A model generated the notes under the pieces. The model did not search any database, was not told where the DNA came from, and saw nothing but the letters and a program-made list of their open reading frames with translations. Both the position numbers and the translations under genes were made by a program. 51,687 nt of DNA from Candidatus Aminicenantota bacterium. GTDB lineage: Bacteria; Acidobacteriota; Aminicenantia; Aminicenantales; UBA4085. This document shows positions 26,844-35,148 of this stretch, piece by piece (within the stretch, counting starts at the first letter, position 1; each line of letters begins with the position of its first letter). Location: positions 1 through 51,687 of the forward strand of contig JAUYDS010000121.1 in the NCBI GenBank assembly GCA_030691735.1, given 5' to 3'.

Positions 26844-27983
26844 TCAGCCGGCGGGGTGGGCCGTTTCGGCGGCCAGCCGGGACAGGATCTCGACATGGGC
26901 GCGCGGGGTGCGGGGCGCTATCGAACAGGCCGTGCTGAGGATGAACCCGCCGCCCGCCTGTCCTATAGCCAGCCGGCTCCGAACGTCGGCCTCGATCCTC
27001 TCGCGGGGCCCGGATAGCAAAGTATGGACCGGGTCGATGTTCCCCTTGATGAAGATCGTCCGGCCGATGCGGGACTTGGCGTCCCCCAGCTCGACATTGC
27101 CGAGCGGAGGGGGGTCGAGACATTCGATGCCCGAAACGCCGGCCTCGACCATCAGCTCCAGCCGGTCATGGATCGCTCCGCAGGTATGGAGATAGACTGG
27201 AACGCCGAGGTCCCGGCCGGCCCGGGCGATCCGGCTCTCGTAAGGCAGGATGAATTTCCGGTAATGGCGGGGCGAGATGAAGCCTGCTCCGGCATAGGGC
27301 GAAGAGATCTTGATCGCGTCGAGTCCGAGCCGCGCCTGGTCCTCGACGATCCGGACGACACCCGCGGTCAGCCTGTCGAGAACGGCCTTCGACCTGTCCG
27401 GCTCTTCGGCTAAAGCCAGGAAGCCGGCGCTGAAACCGAACAGGTCCAGGAAATAATCGAAGGGGGAGGTCACTTCGCCGTGGATCGAGAACCTCTCCCC
27501 CGCCGCGGCTTGGATCGCAGGGAAAATATCATAGGGATGTTCGGGGTCGATGGCGAATCGCAGACCCTGGGACACGGGGATGAAATCGAGGCGTTCCGCG
27601 ATCGAATCCGGATCGAAGGCTTGGATCGAAGGACAGCGTCTTTCTTCGGCCGGATAAGCCAGCGGCAGGTCATCCCGCGGGAAGACCGTCCGGCCGCCGT
27701 CCTTCCAGTAAACGACCTCCCGGTCCGCGTCGCGAGCGACCCGGACGATGCCTCTCTCCCAATCGGGCGCGTGCCCGTGCAGGCTGATGAGGATCCCATC
27801 AAACGTGTATTGCCGCCGCAGCCACAACAAGCCTTCGGCGAAGAGCTCCCGCGACAGCCAGAATTCCACGGGCGAGAATCCCGTCTGGACCAGCATGTGA
27901 CCGATGCTCATCTGACACATGACGGGCGTCCGATCGGGCATGCCCATCCCCATCGCCACGGCCATCCGCTCCTTCGAGGTCAT
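26844..27983 (-). CDS. UroD/MtaA-family methyltransferase
   Basis: 379 residues from the ATG at 27983 (MTSKERMAVAMGMGMPDRTP); a GTG at 28028 in frame is less family-like. Zinc-ligand motifs of the corrinoid-linked branch are present: YLHTCGAIHD (His and Cys) and the C-terminal Cys in FILSTACSIAP, plus KGNIDP. These enzymes move methyl groups between a corrinoid protein and coenzyme M, tetrahydrofolate or another carrier. True heme-pathway UroD lacks the HxCG motif. Substrate unknown. A corrinoid protein is encoded at 38500-39123. Confidence 0.85.
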   Translation of the reverse strand: MTSKERMAVAMGMGMPDRTPVMCQMSIGHMLVQTGFSPVEFWLSRELFAEGLLWLRRQYTFDGILISLHGHAPDWERGIVRVARDADREVVYWKDGGRTVFPRDDLPLAYPAEERRCPSIQAFDPDSIAERLDFIPVSQGLRFAIDPEHPYDIFPAIQAAAGERFSIHGEVTSPFDYFLDLFGFSAGFLALAEEPDRSKAVLDRLTAGVVRIVEDQARLGLDAIKISSPYAGAGFISPRHYRKFILPYESRIARAGRDLGVPVYLHTCGAIHDRLELMVEAGVSGIECLDPPPLGNVELGDAKSRIGRTIFIKGNIDPVHTLLSGPRERIEADVRSRLAIGQAGGGFILSTACSIAPRTPRAHVEILSRLAAETAHPAG

Positions 27984-28052
27984 CGATGTCCAAGATACGG
28001 CAGACCCGGCCGGGGAGTCAATCTCCACCTTTTCCTATTTATCCTGTTGACA

Positions 28053-28409
28053 AGCTCGGAACATTGCGGATTTCATCTGCTCTCTTTTCTGCAGGAGTAT
28101 TCACGGGTCATCCTGATCGACGCCGCCGCGGATGGAAGGCCGCCGGGGACGATCACGCGCCTCCAGCCCCGCTTCGCCTCCGATTTCCCTAGGTCCCTCT
28201 CGGCCCACGACATCGGCCTCCGCGATCTCTTCGAGACCGCGGCACTCCTGGGAGAACTGCCGCGGATCGAGTTGATCACGGTTTCCATCGAAAAGATGCA
28301 ATCCATGGGGCTCGAGATCTCGGAGCCGGTGCGTGCGGCACTCTCCGGGGTCGAGGAGATCGTCCGGAGGCTGATCGAAGAAAGTGGCGATCATCTCGAA
28401 AATCGTTGA
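28053..28409 (+). pseudogene. 5'-truncated hydrogenase maturation protease
   Basis: The frame ending at 28409 encodes LLSFLQEYSRVILIDAA...LSAHDIGLRDLFETAALLGELP, then ITVSIEKMQSMGLEISEPV. This is the C-terminal two thirds of the HycI/HyaD family, which clips the large subunit of NiFe hydrogenases. The N-terminal 40-50 residues with the first nickel-sensing acidic residue and the GxGNxLxxDDG motif are missing. Their place is taken by the upstream region of the divergent methyltransferase gene. No hydrogenase gene is in the window. Probably a dead remnant. Confidence 0.7.
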
Positions 28410-28476
28410 CACGTCAGCGCCGAATCTGATATTTTGCCTTAGGAGCAAGGAGAGGTGAGGACTCCGCCGTAGCATC

Positions 28477-29115
28477 ATGCCCATCCTGATCGGTCTCGTC
28501 TTCGGGTTCGTCGCCGCCATTCCTCTCGGACCGGTCAACGTCTTCGTCATCTCCCAGACCGTCAAAAGGGATTTCTTCCACGGCTTCATGGGCGGCCTCA
28601 CCGCCGCCGTGCTCGATACGATCTACTGCCTGATCGCTCTCCTGGGCATATCCCAGGTCACCTTCAACCTGGACCGTTATCTCGGTCTGCCGATTATGAA
28701 GGTCGTCGCCGCGCTCGTTCTCATCGTCCTGGGATTTCACATGGTCCGGCAGGCCAAGACCTACAAAGAAGCCATTCCCGATAAAAAATCGACCTCGTTC
28801 TCTCCCCGCCCGATGCTCGGTGTGGTCCTCCTCTATGTCTCGAACCCGGCCCTCTACGCCTTCTGGATCGTCGTCGCCGGAACGGTCACCAGTCATTATT
28901 GGGTCTCCGAGACGGCGATGAGCTCCGTCCTGTTCGCCCTCTCCGCCGGGATCGGAGGTCTGGCCTGGTACTTCATCCTGACCTACTACGTCGCCAAATA
29001 TCACCATCAATTCAAAGCCAAGACGTTCCGCGTGATCTTCCTCATCCTGGCCTTCGTTCTTTTCGCCATCGCCGCCTATACCCTGATTACGCTGTTCGTC
29101 AAACTGAAGCCGTGA
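28477..29115 (+). CDS. LysE/RhtB-family exporter
   Basis: 212 residues, six hydrophobic segments. The family N-terminus is IGLVFGFVAAIPLGPVNVFV (the conserved PGP-like motif is IPLGPVN here) and VVLLYVSNPALYAFW resembles the conserved NPK/NP segment. The family exports amino acids such as lysine or homoserine. Substrate here unknown. The stop TGA overlaps the GTG start of the mannosidase gene. Confidence 0.85.
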   Translation: MPILIGLVFGFVAAIPLGPVNVFVISQTVKRDFFHGFMGGLTAAVLDTIYCLIALLGISQVTFNLDRYLGLPIMKVVAALVLIVLGFHMVRQAKTYKEAIPDKKSTSFSPRPMLGVVLLYVSNPALYAFWIVVAGTVTSHYWVSETAMSSVLFALSAGIGGLAWYFILTYYVAKYHHQFKAKTFRVIFLILAFVLFAIAAYTLITLFVKLKP

Positions 29116-31595
29116 AGCGGATCCATCTCGTTTGCAACGCCCATCTCGACCCTGTCTGGCTCTGGGAATGGCCGGAGGGCGCGGGGGAAGCCCTGTCCAC
29201 CTTCCGGTCGGCCGCCGATTTCTGCGAGCGGCGAAAGAATTTCGTCTTCTGCCATAACGAAGCCATCCTCTACCAATGGATCGAGGACTTCGAACCCGAC
29301 CTCTTCAAAAGGATCCAAGGGTTGGTCGCGGCCGGTCGCTGGAACATCCTGGGAGGGTGGTTCGTGCAGCCGGACTGCAACATGCCCGGCGGAGAGTCCT
29401 TGGTCCGGCAGATCCTCCTCGGAAAAAGATATTTCCGCGAAAAATTCGCTGTGGACGTCAAGACGGCCGCCAACCTCGACCCGTTCGGCCACGCTCGAGG
29501 GCTCGTTCAGATCCTGGCCAAGAGCGGCTATCATTCCTACCTCTTCTGCCGCCCGGACGCGGACTTCCTGACCCTGCCTAACGATGAATTCGTCTGGGTC
29601 GGCTATGACGGCTCCGAGGTCCTGGCCGCTCGGGCCAAGGCCCATTACAACTCGCAAGGGGGGAAGGCGCGGGCCAAGGTCGAAGACTGGATGAGATCCC
29701 GCCCCGACCGCGAGGTGAGCCTCCTGCTCTGGGGGATAGGCGATCACGGCGGCGGCGCGTCGGAGAAGGATCTCGACGACCTGGACGGGCTGATAGCCTC
29801 CACCCCGGACGTCGAGATCTTCCACTCCACCGCCGAAGCGTATTTCGAGGAGCTCGGACCGCGGAGGAACGCCCTGCCCCGCTTCGCCGAAGGCCTCAAT
29901 CCCTGGGCCGTCGGATGCTATACGACTATGGCTCGCGTGAAACAGGGGCACCGGCGGCTCGAGAACGAACTCTTCTCCGCGGAAAAAATGGCTTCGATCG
30001 CCTCCTTTCAGGGTCTGATGAAATACCCCGACCGCGACCTCGCCGAAGCCCTCCGGGACCTGGCTTTTTCCGAGTTCCATGACATCCTCCCCGGCTCCTC
30101 CATCGGGCCGGGAGAAGAGGGAGCGGTCCGGCTGCTCGACCACGGCCTGGAGATCTGTTCCCGGGTCAAGGCCAAGGCCTTTTTCGCGCTCGCCGCGGGC
30201 GAGAAACCCGCTGAAGAGGGAGAGATTCCGATCCTCGTCTATAACCCGCATCCGTTCAGGATCCGGAGCCTCATCGCCTGCGAGTTCGAGGACCACGAGC
30301 CGAACTTCGGCGGCGGCTATCTTTTGCCCAGGATATCCCATCAAGGGCGGCCCCTCCCCTCCCAACCGGAAAAAGAACTGAGCAACCTGAGCCTCGAATG
30401 GCGTAAAAAGATCGTGTTCTCAGCGGAGCTCGAGCCGGGACGAATGAACAGGTTCTGCTGCCGCATGGAGAAGATCGGTCAAAAACCGCGGCCGAGCATC
30501 GCCGAGGAAGGCGGGATCATCCGCTTCAAGACCGACGACCTCGACGTCCTCATCAACACGACGACCGGCTTCCTCGACCGCTTCAAGATCGGGGGCTGTG
30601 ACTTTCTGGCCGCGAACGCCTTCAAGCCCCTCGTCATTGGAGACAACGCCGATCCGTGGGGCATGAGCGTTCGCCGTTTCCGGGATGTCGCCGGCGAATT
30701 CACGCTCATGGATCCGGCGGCGGCGGCCGCGTTCGCCGGCGTGTCGAAGGCTTCCCTGCCCCCGGTCCGGGTCGTGGAGGACGGCGAGGTCCGGACGGTC
30801 GTCGAAGCCCTCTTCGGTTATGGTCACTCCTTCCTCGCCTTGAGATACCTCCTTCCGAAGGCGGGGACCGAGATCGAGGTCGAGCTCAGGGTCCACTGGA
30901 ACGAGAAGGACAAGATGTTGAAACTGTCCCTGCCGACGCGGTTCGAACAGGGTCGCTGTCTTGGCCAGGCGGCCTACGGCATCGAACCGCTGCCGGACAA
31001 CGGCGATGAGGCCGTATCCCAGAAATGGGCGGCCGTCGTATCCCCGGACGACGAGGTGGCCTTGACGATCATCAACGACGGCGTCTACGGCTCGGATTTC
31101 GCGAACGGCGAGCTGCGCGTCTCTCTGCTCCGTTCGCCCGCCCACTCGGCCGATCCGGCCGGAGACCGGCCTCTGTCATATCAGGACCGCCATATCCCGC
31201 GCATCGACCAGGGGGAACGCCTCTTCCATTTTTGGATCAACGGAGGACGGTCCGGCGAACGGCTGAGCGCCATCGACAGGGAATCGCTGGCGAAGAACGA
31301 GGTTCCTTATGCCCTCGCCTATTTCCCTCCCGGGACGGGCAAAAAGGCCAGGCCGGGCGTCGTTCTCAGCGACCCTGTCGTCCAGCTCCCCGCCCTCAAG
31401 AAGGCCGAGGACGGAAACGACCTGATCATCCGCCTCTTCGAGCCGACGGGAATCGAAAGGACAACCGAGCTGGACATGCCTTTCCTCCGGGCGAAAACCC
31501 AGGTCAAGCTCAAGGGCTTCGAGATCAAGACCTTGAGATATCTAAGAAAAACGAAAGAATTTCGGGACGTCGATCTGCTCGAGAATGAAACATAA
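29112..31595 (+). CDS. Glycoside hydrolase family 38 alpha-mannosidase
   Basis: 827 residues from the GTG at 29112, overlapping the previous stop (GTGA). GH38 zinc and catalytic residues are visible: HLD in CNAHLDPVWLWEW, the nucleophile region GGWFVQPDCNMPGGESLVRQ, ANLDPFGHARG, and FHDILPGSSIGPGE. It cleaves terminal alpha-mannose from glycans. No signal peptide, so it acts in the cytoplasm on imported oligosaccharides. It overlaps the next gene by 11 bases. Confidence 0.95.
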   Translation: MKRIHLVCNAHLDPVWLWEWPEGAGEALSTFRSAADFCERRKNFVFCHNEAILYQWIEDFEPDLFKRIQGLVAAGRWNILGGWFVQPDCNMPGGESLVRQILLGKRYFREKFAVDVKTAANLDPFGHARGLVQILAKSGYHSYLFCRPDADFLTLPNDEFVWVGYDGSEVLAARAKAHYNSQGGKARAKVEDWMRSRPDREVSLLLWGIGDHGGGASEKDLDDLDGLIASTPDVEIFHSTAEAYFEELGPRRNALPRFAEGLNPWAVGCYTTMARVKQGHRRLENELFSAEKMASIASFQGLMKYPDRDLAEALRDLAFSEFHDILPGSSIGPGEEGAVRLLDHGLEICSRVKAKAFFALAAGEKPAEEGEIPILVYNPHPFRIRSLIACEFEDHEPNFGGGYLLPRISHQGRPLPSQPEKELSNLSLEWRKKIVFSAELEPGRMNRFCCRMEKIGQKPRPSIAEEGGIIRFKTDDLDVLINTTTGFLDRFKIGGCDFLAANAFKPLVIGDNADPWGMSVRRFRDVAGEFTLMDPAAAAAFAGVSKASLPPVRVVEDGEVRTVVEALFGYGHSFLALRYLLPKAGTEIEVELRVHWNEKDKMLKLSLPTRFEQGRCLGQAAYGIEPLPDNGDEAVSQKWAAVVSPDDEVALTIINDGVYGSDFANGELRVSLLRSPAHSADPAGDRPLSYQDRHIPRIDQGERLFHFWINGGRSGERLSAIDRESLAKNEVPYALAYFPPGTGKKARPGVVLSDPVVQLPALKKAEDGNDLIIRLFEPTGIERTTELDMPFLRAKTQVKLKGFEIKTLRYLRKTKEFRDVDLLENET

Positions 31596-32811
31596 CGATC
31601 TCCGATCCGAGCCGGTCTCGATCGTCCTCTGCGGTATCGGAGGCATGGGAGCGGTTTATGTTCAAGCTTTGCTTGAGCGGATCGAAGGCGGAGAGTTCAG
31701 GATCGAGGGCGCCGTCGACCCGGTTCCGGAACGATGCCCCCAGCTCGCCCGGCTGAGCGAGATGAAGATTCCGATCTATTCCGACCTGGAAAGCTTCTAT
31801 CTCCGCCGCGAGGCCGAGTTCGCCATCGTTTCTTCGCCCATCCAATTCCACGCTTCCCAGACCTGCTTGGCGCTCGACCGCGGCAGCCACGTCCTCTGCG
31901 AAAAGCCCATGGCCGCCACGATCCAGGACGCCAGGCGGATGGCCCGCGCACGGGAGGGAGCCGATCGCTGGCTCGCCATCGGGTATCAGTGGTCCTTCAG
32001 CGCGGCGATCCAAAACCTCAAGGCCGACATCCGGAGCGGGCTTTTCGGGAGGCCGATCCGATACAAATGCCTTTATCTCTGGCCGCGGGACGAAGCTTAT
32101 TATGGCCGGAACGATTGGGCCGGAAAGAAGCGGAACCAGGCGGGTGCCTGGGTCTTGGACAGCCCGGCCAACAACGCCATGGCCCATGACCTTCACAACA
32201 TGTTCTATGTTCTGGGAGGCGGCATCTCCCGGAGCGCCGTCCCCGTCGAGATCGAAGCCGAGCTCTATCGCGCCTATGACGTCGAGAACTTCGACACGGC
32301 GGCCGTTCGCGGCCGGACCGACTCCGGCGTCGAGTTCCTCTTCCTCGTCAGCCACGTCTCCCGGGCCGACAGGGGCCCGATCTTTTGTTGTGAATTCGAG
32401 AGAGGGACGGTGTTCTGCGAGGGACGGAACACGGACATCAAGGCGCGGCTGTCCGACGGCTCGCTCAAGACCTACGGCTGCCCTGACCAGGAGCCCATGA
32501 AGAAGCTGTGGGACTGCTTCGGATCGGTGAGAACCGGAGCCCCGCCCGTCTGCGGACCGGACGCGGCCATGAGCCAGACCCTATGCGTGAATGGCATGCA
32601 GGATTCGATGCCCGAAATCGTCGACGTCCCGCGGGATCTATTGATCAGGGAAGGTCTCCCCGGCCAAGGGAGGATCCGCGTCGAGGGGCTGGACGAGATC
32701 TTCGAACGTGGCTATGCTTCGGGCCAATTGCCCTCGGAGATGGGCGTCCCCTGGGCCCGTCGAGGCCGAAAGATCGACCTGAGGACCTACGAACGATTCC
32801 CCGCCCTTTAA
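31585..32811 (+). CDS. Gfo/Idh/MocA family oxidoreductase
   Basis: 408 residues. N-terminal NAD(P)-binding Rossmann fold (IVLCGIGGMGAVYVQALLER) and the family motif CEKPMAATIQDARRM, then the alpha/beta substrate domain. Members oxidise or epimerise sugars and cyclitols. Overlap with the GH38 gene suggests it acts on the freed sugar. Specificity cannot be read. Confidence 0.9.
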   Translation: MKHNDLRSEPVSIVLCGIGGMGAVYVQALLERIEGGEFRIEGAVDPVPERCPQLARLSEMKIPIYSDLESFYLRREAEFAIVSSPIQFHASQTCLALDRGSHVLCEKPMAATIQDARRMARAREGADRWLAIGYQWSFSAAIQNLKADIRSGLFGRPIRYKCLYLWPRDEAYYGRNDWAGKKRNQAGAWVLDSPANNAMAHDLHNMFYVLGGGISRSAVPVEIEAELYRAYDVENFDTAAVRGRTDSGVEFLFLVSHVSRADRGPIFCCEFERGTVFCEGRNTDIKARLSDGSLKTYGCPDQEPMKKLWDCFGSVRTGAPPVCGPDAAMSQTLCVNGMQDSMPEIVDVPRDLLIREGLPGQGRIRVEGLDEIFERGYASGQLPSEMGVPWARRGRKIDLRTYERFPAL

Positions 32812-32819
32812 CTTAAGCC

Positions 32820-34100
32820 ATGCGCGTCGTCATCGAGAAGATCGTCTATCCCGGGCGGCGCATGGCCACTCATGAGGGCCAGGTCGTCTTCACGGACGAG
32901 GGGCTTCCCGGGGAGCTCGTCGAAGCCGAGATCGTCCGTCGAAAAAAGAATTTCCTCGAGGCCAGAACCGTCGCCATCCTCGAAGAATCCGGACGCCGGA
33001 TCAAACCGCTCTGCGCCCATTATCGGGCCTGCTCATCCTACCAATCGCTCGGCTACGAAGATCAGATCGAGCTGAAAAGGACCCAGCTCCGGGAGATCTT
33101 GGAGGGAACCTTGGATTCCGCTGAAAATGAACTCGAGATCATCCCCTGCCCGGAGATCTGGCACTATCGAAACAAGATCCGTTTATCCATCGTTTGGGAG
33201 GAGGCCAAAGCCCATCTGGCTTATCACCTGCCCGGATCGCGAAGCGAATTCGTCAAGATCGAAGACTGCCATCTCGTCGCCGAGCCGATCAACGAGCTGC
33301 TTAAAACCTTGATCAAGATCGTCGAGGAAAAAGGATTGAGTTCGCTGCGAGAGGTCGAGGCCAAAGAGAGCCGGGCCGGCCGCAAAGAGCTTCTCCTGAA
33401 TCTGTTTTGGACGCCCGTTCGCGATTCGAAGAACCTCGATCCGATCCTGGCCAAGCTCCTCTCCCATTTTCCCTTGGCCGGCGTCGTTTCTTATTTAAAG
33501 CAGCGCGGGTCTCTACGGGAGATCCTGGAATGGGGCCGGCCCATGATCGAAGAACGGGTCGGCGAGGCCCGGTTCCAGATCGGAGCCCGCTCGTTCTTCC
33601 AGGTCAACTTGGCGATGCTGGAAATCGTCATCGCGGACATGAAAAGGCTGGCGGCGTTCCAGGGCTCGGAACGGCTCGGCGACTTCTACTGCGGTTTGGG
33701 AACGTTCGGGATCGCCCTGGCCCGCGACGTGAAAGAGGTCTACGGCGTCGAAGCCGATCCGGTCAACATCCGGTTCTTGAAGACGAACATCGCTCTCAAT
33801 GGTCTCTCCCAATTCAAGATCTTCGAAGGCCCGAGCGGAGACTGGATACCCCGGCTGCTAGAAAAGGGACTGGACGCGGCGGTTTTTGACCCTCCGCGCA
33901 AAGGCCTGGACCCGGAGACCGTGGCGGCGCTTCTTGGCCACCCGGTCCCCACGATCATTTATCTCTCCTGCAATCCGACGACCCTGGCCCGGGACCTCAG
34001 GGCGTTCCGTCACGCCTATCGGATCAAGGCCGTCCGCGCTTACGATTTTTTCCCCCACACGCCGCACATTGAGACTTTGGCTATTTTGGCGCGCACCTAA
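32820..34100 (+). CDS. RlmD/TrmA-family RNA 5-methyluridine methyltransferase
   Basis: 426 residues. N-terminal TRAM domain (about 1-55), a partly degenerate iron-sulfur site, and the C-terminal SAM methyltransferase with FYCGLGTFGIALA, DPPRKGL and the catalytic Cys in YLSCNPTTLARDLR. It methylates uracil C5 in 23S rRNA or tRNA. Of the four cluster ligands in RlmD-type enzymes, Cys65, Cys71 and Cys150 are present, but the third position (74) is Tyr. It is convergent with rlmN and overlaps it by 20 bases. Confidence 0.9.
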   Translation: MRVVIEKIVYPGRRMATHEGQVVFTDEGLPGELVEAEIVRRKKNFLEARTVAILEESGRRIKPLCAHYRACSSYQSLGYEDQIELKRTQLREILEGTLDSAENELEIIPCPEIWHYRNKIRLSIVWEEAKAHLAYHLPGSRSEFVKIEDCHLVAEPINELLKTLIKIVEEKGLSSLREVEAKESRAGRKELLLNLFWTPVRDSKNLDPILAKLLSHFPLAGVVSYLKQRGSLREILEWGRPMIEERVGEARFQIGARSFFQVNLAMLEIVIADMKRLAAFQGSERLGDFYCGLGTFGIALARDVKEVYGVEADPVNIRFLKTNIALNGLSQFKIFEGPSGDWIPRLLEKGLDAAVFDPPRKGLDPETVAALLGHPVPTIIYLSCNPTTLARDLRAFRHAYRIKAVRAYDFFPHTPHIETLAILART

Positions 34101-35136
34101 ACAGTCTATCGGAGGGATTCCTTTCCAAGAGCGCTAGCTGTCCGCAGGCGGCCTGGATATCCCGCCCTTTGGAATGACGCAACGTCACGGGTACGCCTTT
34201 GTCCTCGAGCTTTCGCCGGAAATCCAGAACGCGGCCTTCTTCCGGGACTTCGAAGGGCAGGCCGATGACGGGGCTGAAAGGGATCAGGTTGATCTTCGCT
34301 TTCAGGCGGGCGGCGATCCGGGCCAGATGGAAGGCATCCTCGGCCGTGTCGTTGACCTTCTTGAGGAGGACGTATTCGAGGGTGATCTTGCGTCCGCCCT
34401 CCTTCAAATAATTTTCGCAGGCGGCGAGGAGCTTTCCCAGGGGGTATTTTTTGTTGAGCGGCATGAGCGCGGACCGCTGGGCGTCGCTCGTTGCATGGAG
34501 GGAGACCGACAGATTGACCTGAAGCCCGAGCTTTTTAAATCTCTCGATGCCGGGGATGATTCCCGCCGTCGAAACGGTCATTCGCCGCGCCGCGATGCCC
34601 AGCCCGTGCGGGGAATTGAGAATGACGATGGCTTTGACCAGATTCTCATAGTTATCGAACGGCTCGCCCATGCCCATGAAGACGATGTTCGTCAAGGCCA
34701 TATCGATATGGTCGCGGAGGAAGAGGACCTGGCCGACGATCTCCGAGGGCGCCAGGTGGCGGACGAACCCGTGGCGGCCGCTGGCGCAGAAGGCGCAGGC
34801 GAACTTGCAGCCGACCTGGGTCGAGACGCAGACGGTCGCCCGTCCGCCGGCCGGGATCAGCACGGACTCGATGCGGGGACCGTCATGAAGGCGAAAAACG
34901 TATTTTTCGGCGCGGTCCTTGGACCGGAAGACGCCGAACAGTTCGAGCGTTCCGACGATATACGCCCGGCCGAGCTTCTCTTGGAGATCGCGGCCCAGAT
35001 TGGTCATGTCCTCGAACCGGGTCGCGCCTTTTTTATAGATCCAGTCGAAGATCTGGCCGGCCCGAAAGGCCGGCTGGCCGATTTGGACGAGCTCCGCCTT
35101 CCATTCGTCGAAGGAAAGGTCTTTGATGTCCTTCAT
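34081..35136 (-). CDS. rlmN: Dual-specificity RNA methyltransferase RlmN
   Basis: 351 residues. Radical-SAM motif CKFACAFCASG (CxxxCxxC) and GMGEPFDNYENL. The two methyl-carrying cysteines of the family have candidates at the C-terminus (AACGQLA) and in VGCKFACAFC. It makes 2-methyladenosine at A2503 of 23S rRNA and A37 of some tRNAs. Start family-typical (MKDIKDLSFDEWKAEL). Confidence 0.95.
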   Translation of the reverse strand: MKDIKDLSFDEWKAELVQIGQPAFRAGQIFDWIYKKGATRFEDMTNLGRDLQEKLGRAYIVGTLELFGVFRSKDRAEKYVFRLHDGPRIESVLIPAGGRATVCVSTQVGCKFACAFCASGRHGFVRHLAPSEIVGQVLFLRDHIDMALTNIVFMGMGEPFDNYENLVKAIVILNSPHGLGIAARRMTVSTAGIIPGIERFKKLGLQVNLSVSLHATSDAQRSALMPLNKKYPLGKLLAACENYLKEGGRKITLEYVLLKKVNDTAEDAFHLARIAARLKAKINLIPFSPVIGLPFEVPEEGRVLDFRRKLEDKGVPVTLRHSKGRDIQAACGQLALLERNPSDRLFRCAPK

Positions 35137-35148
35137 GGACCGGCTTCG

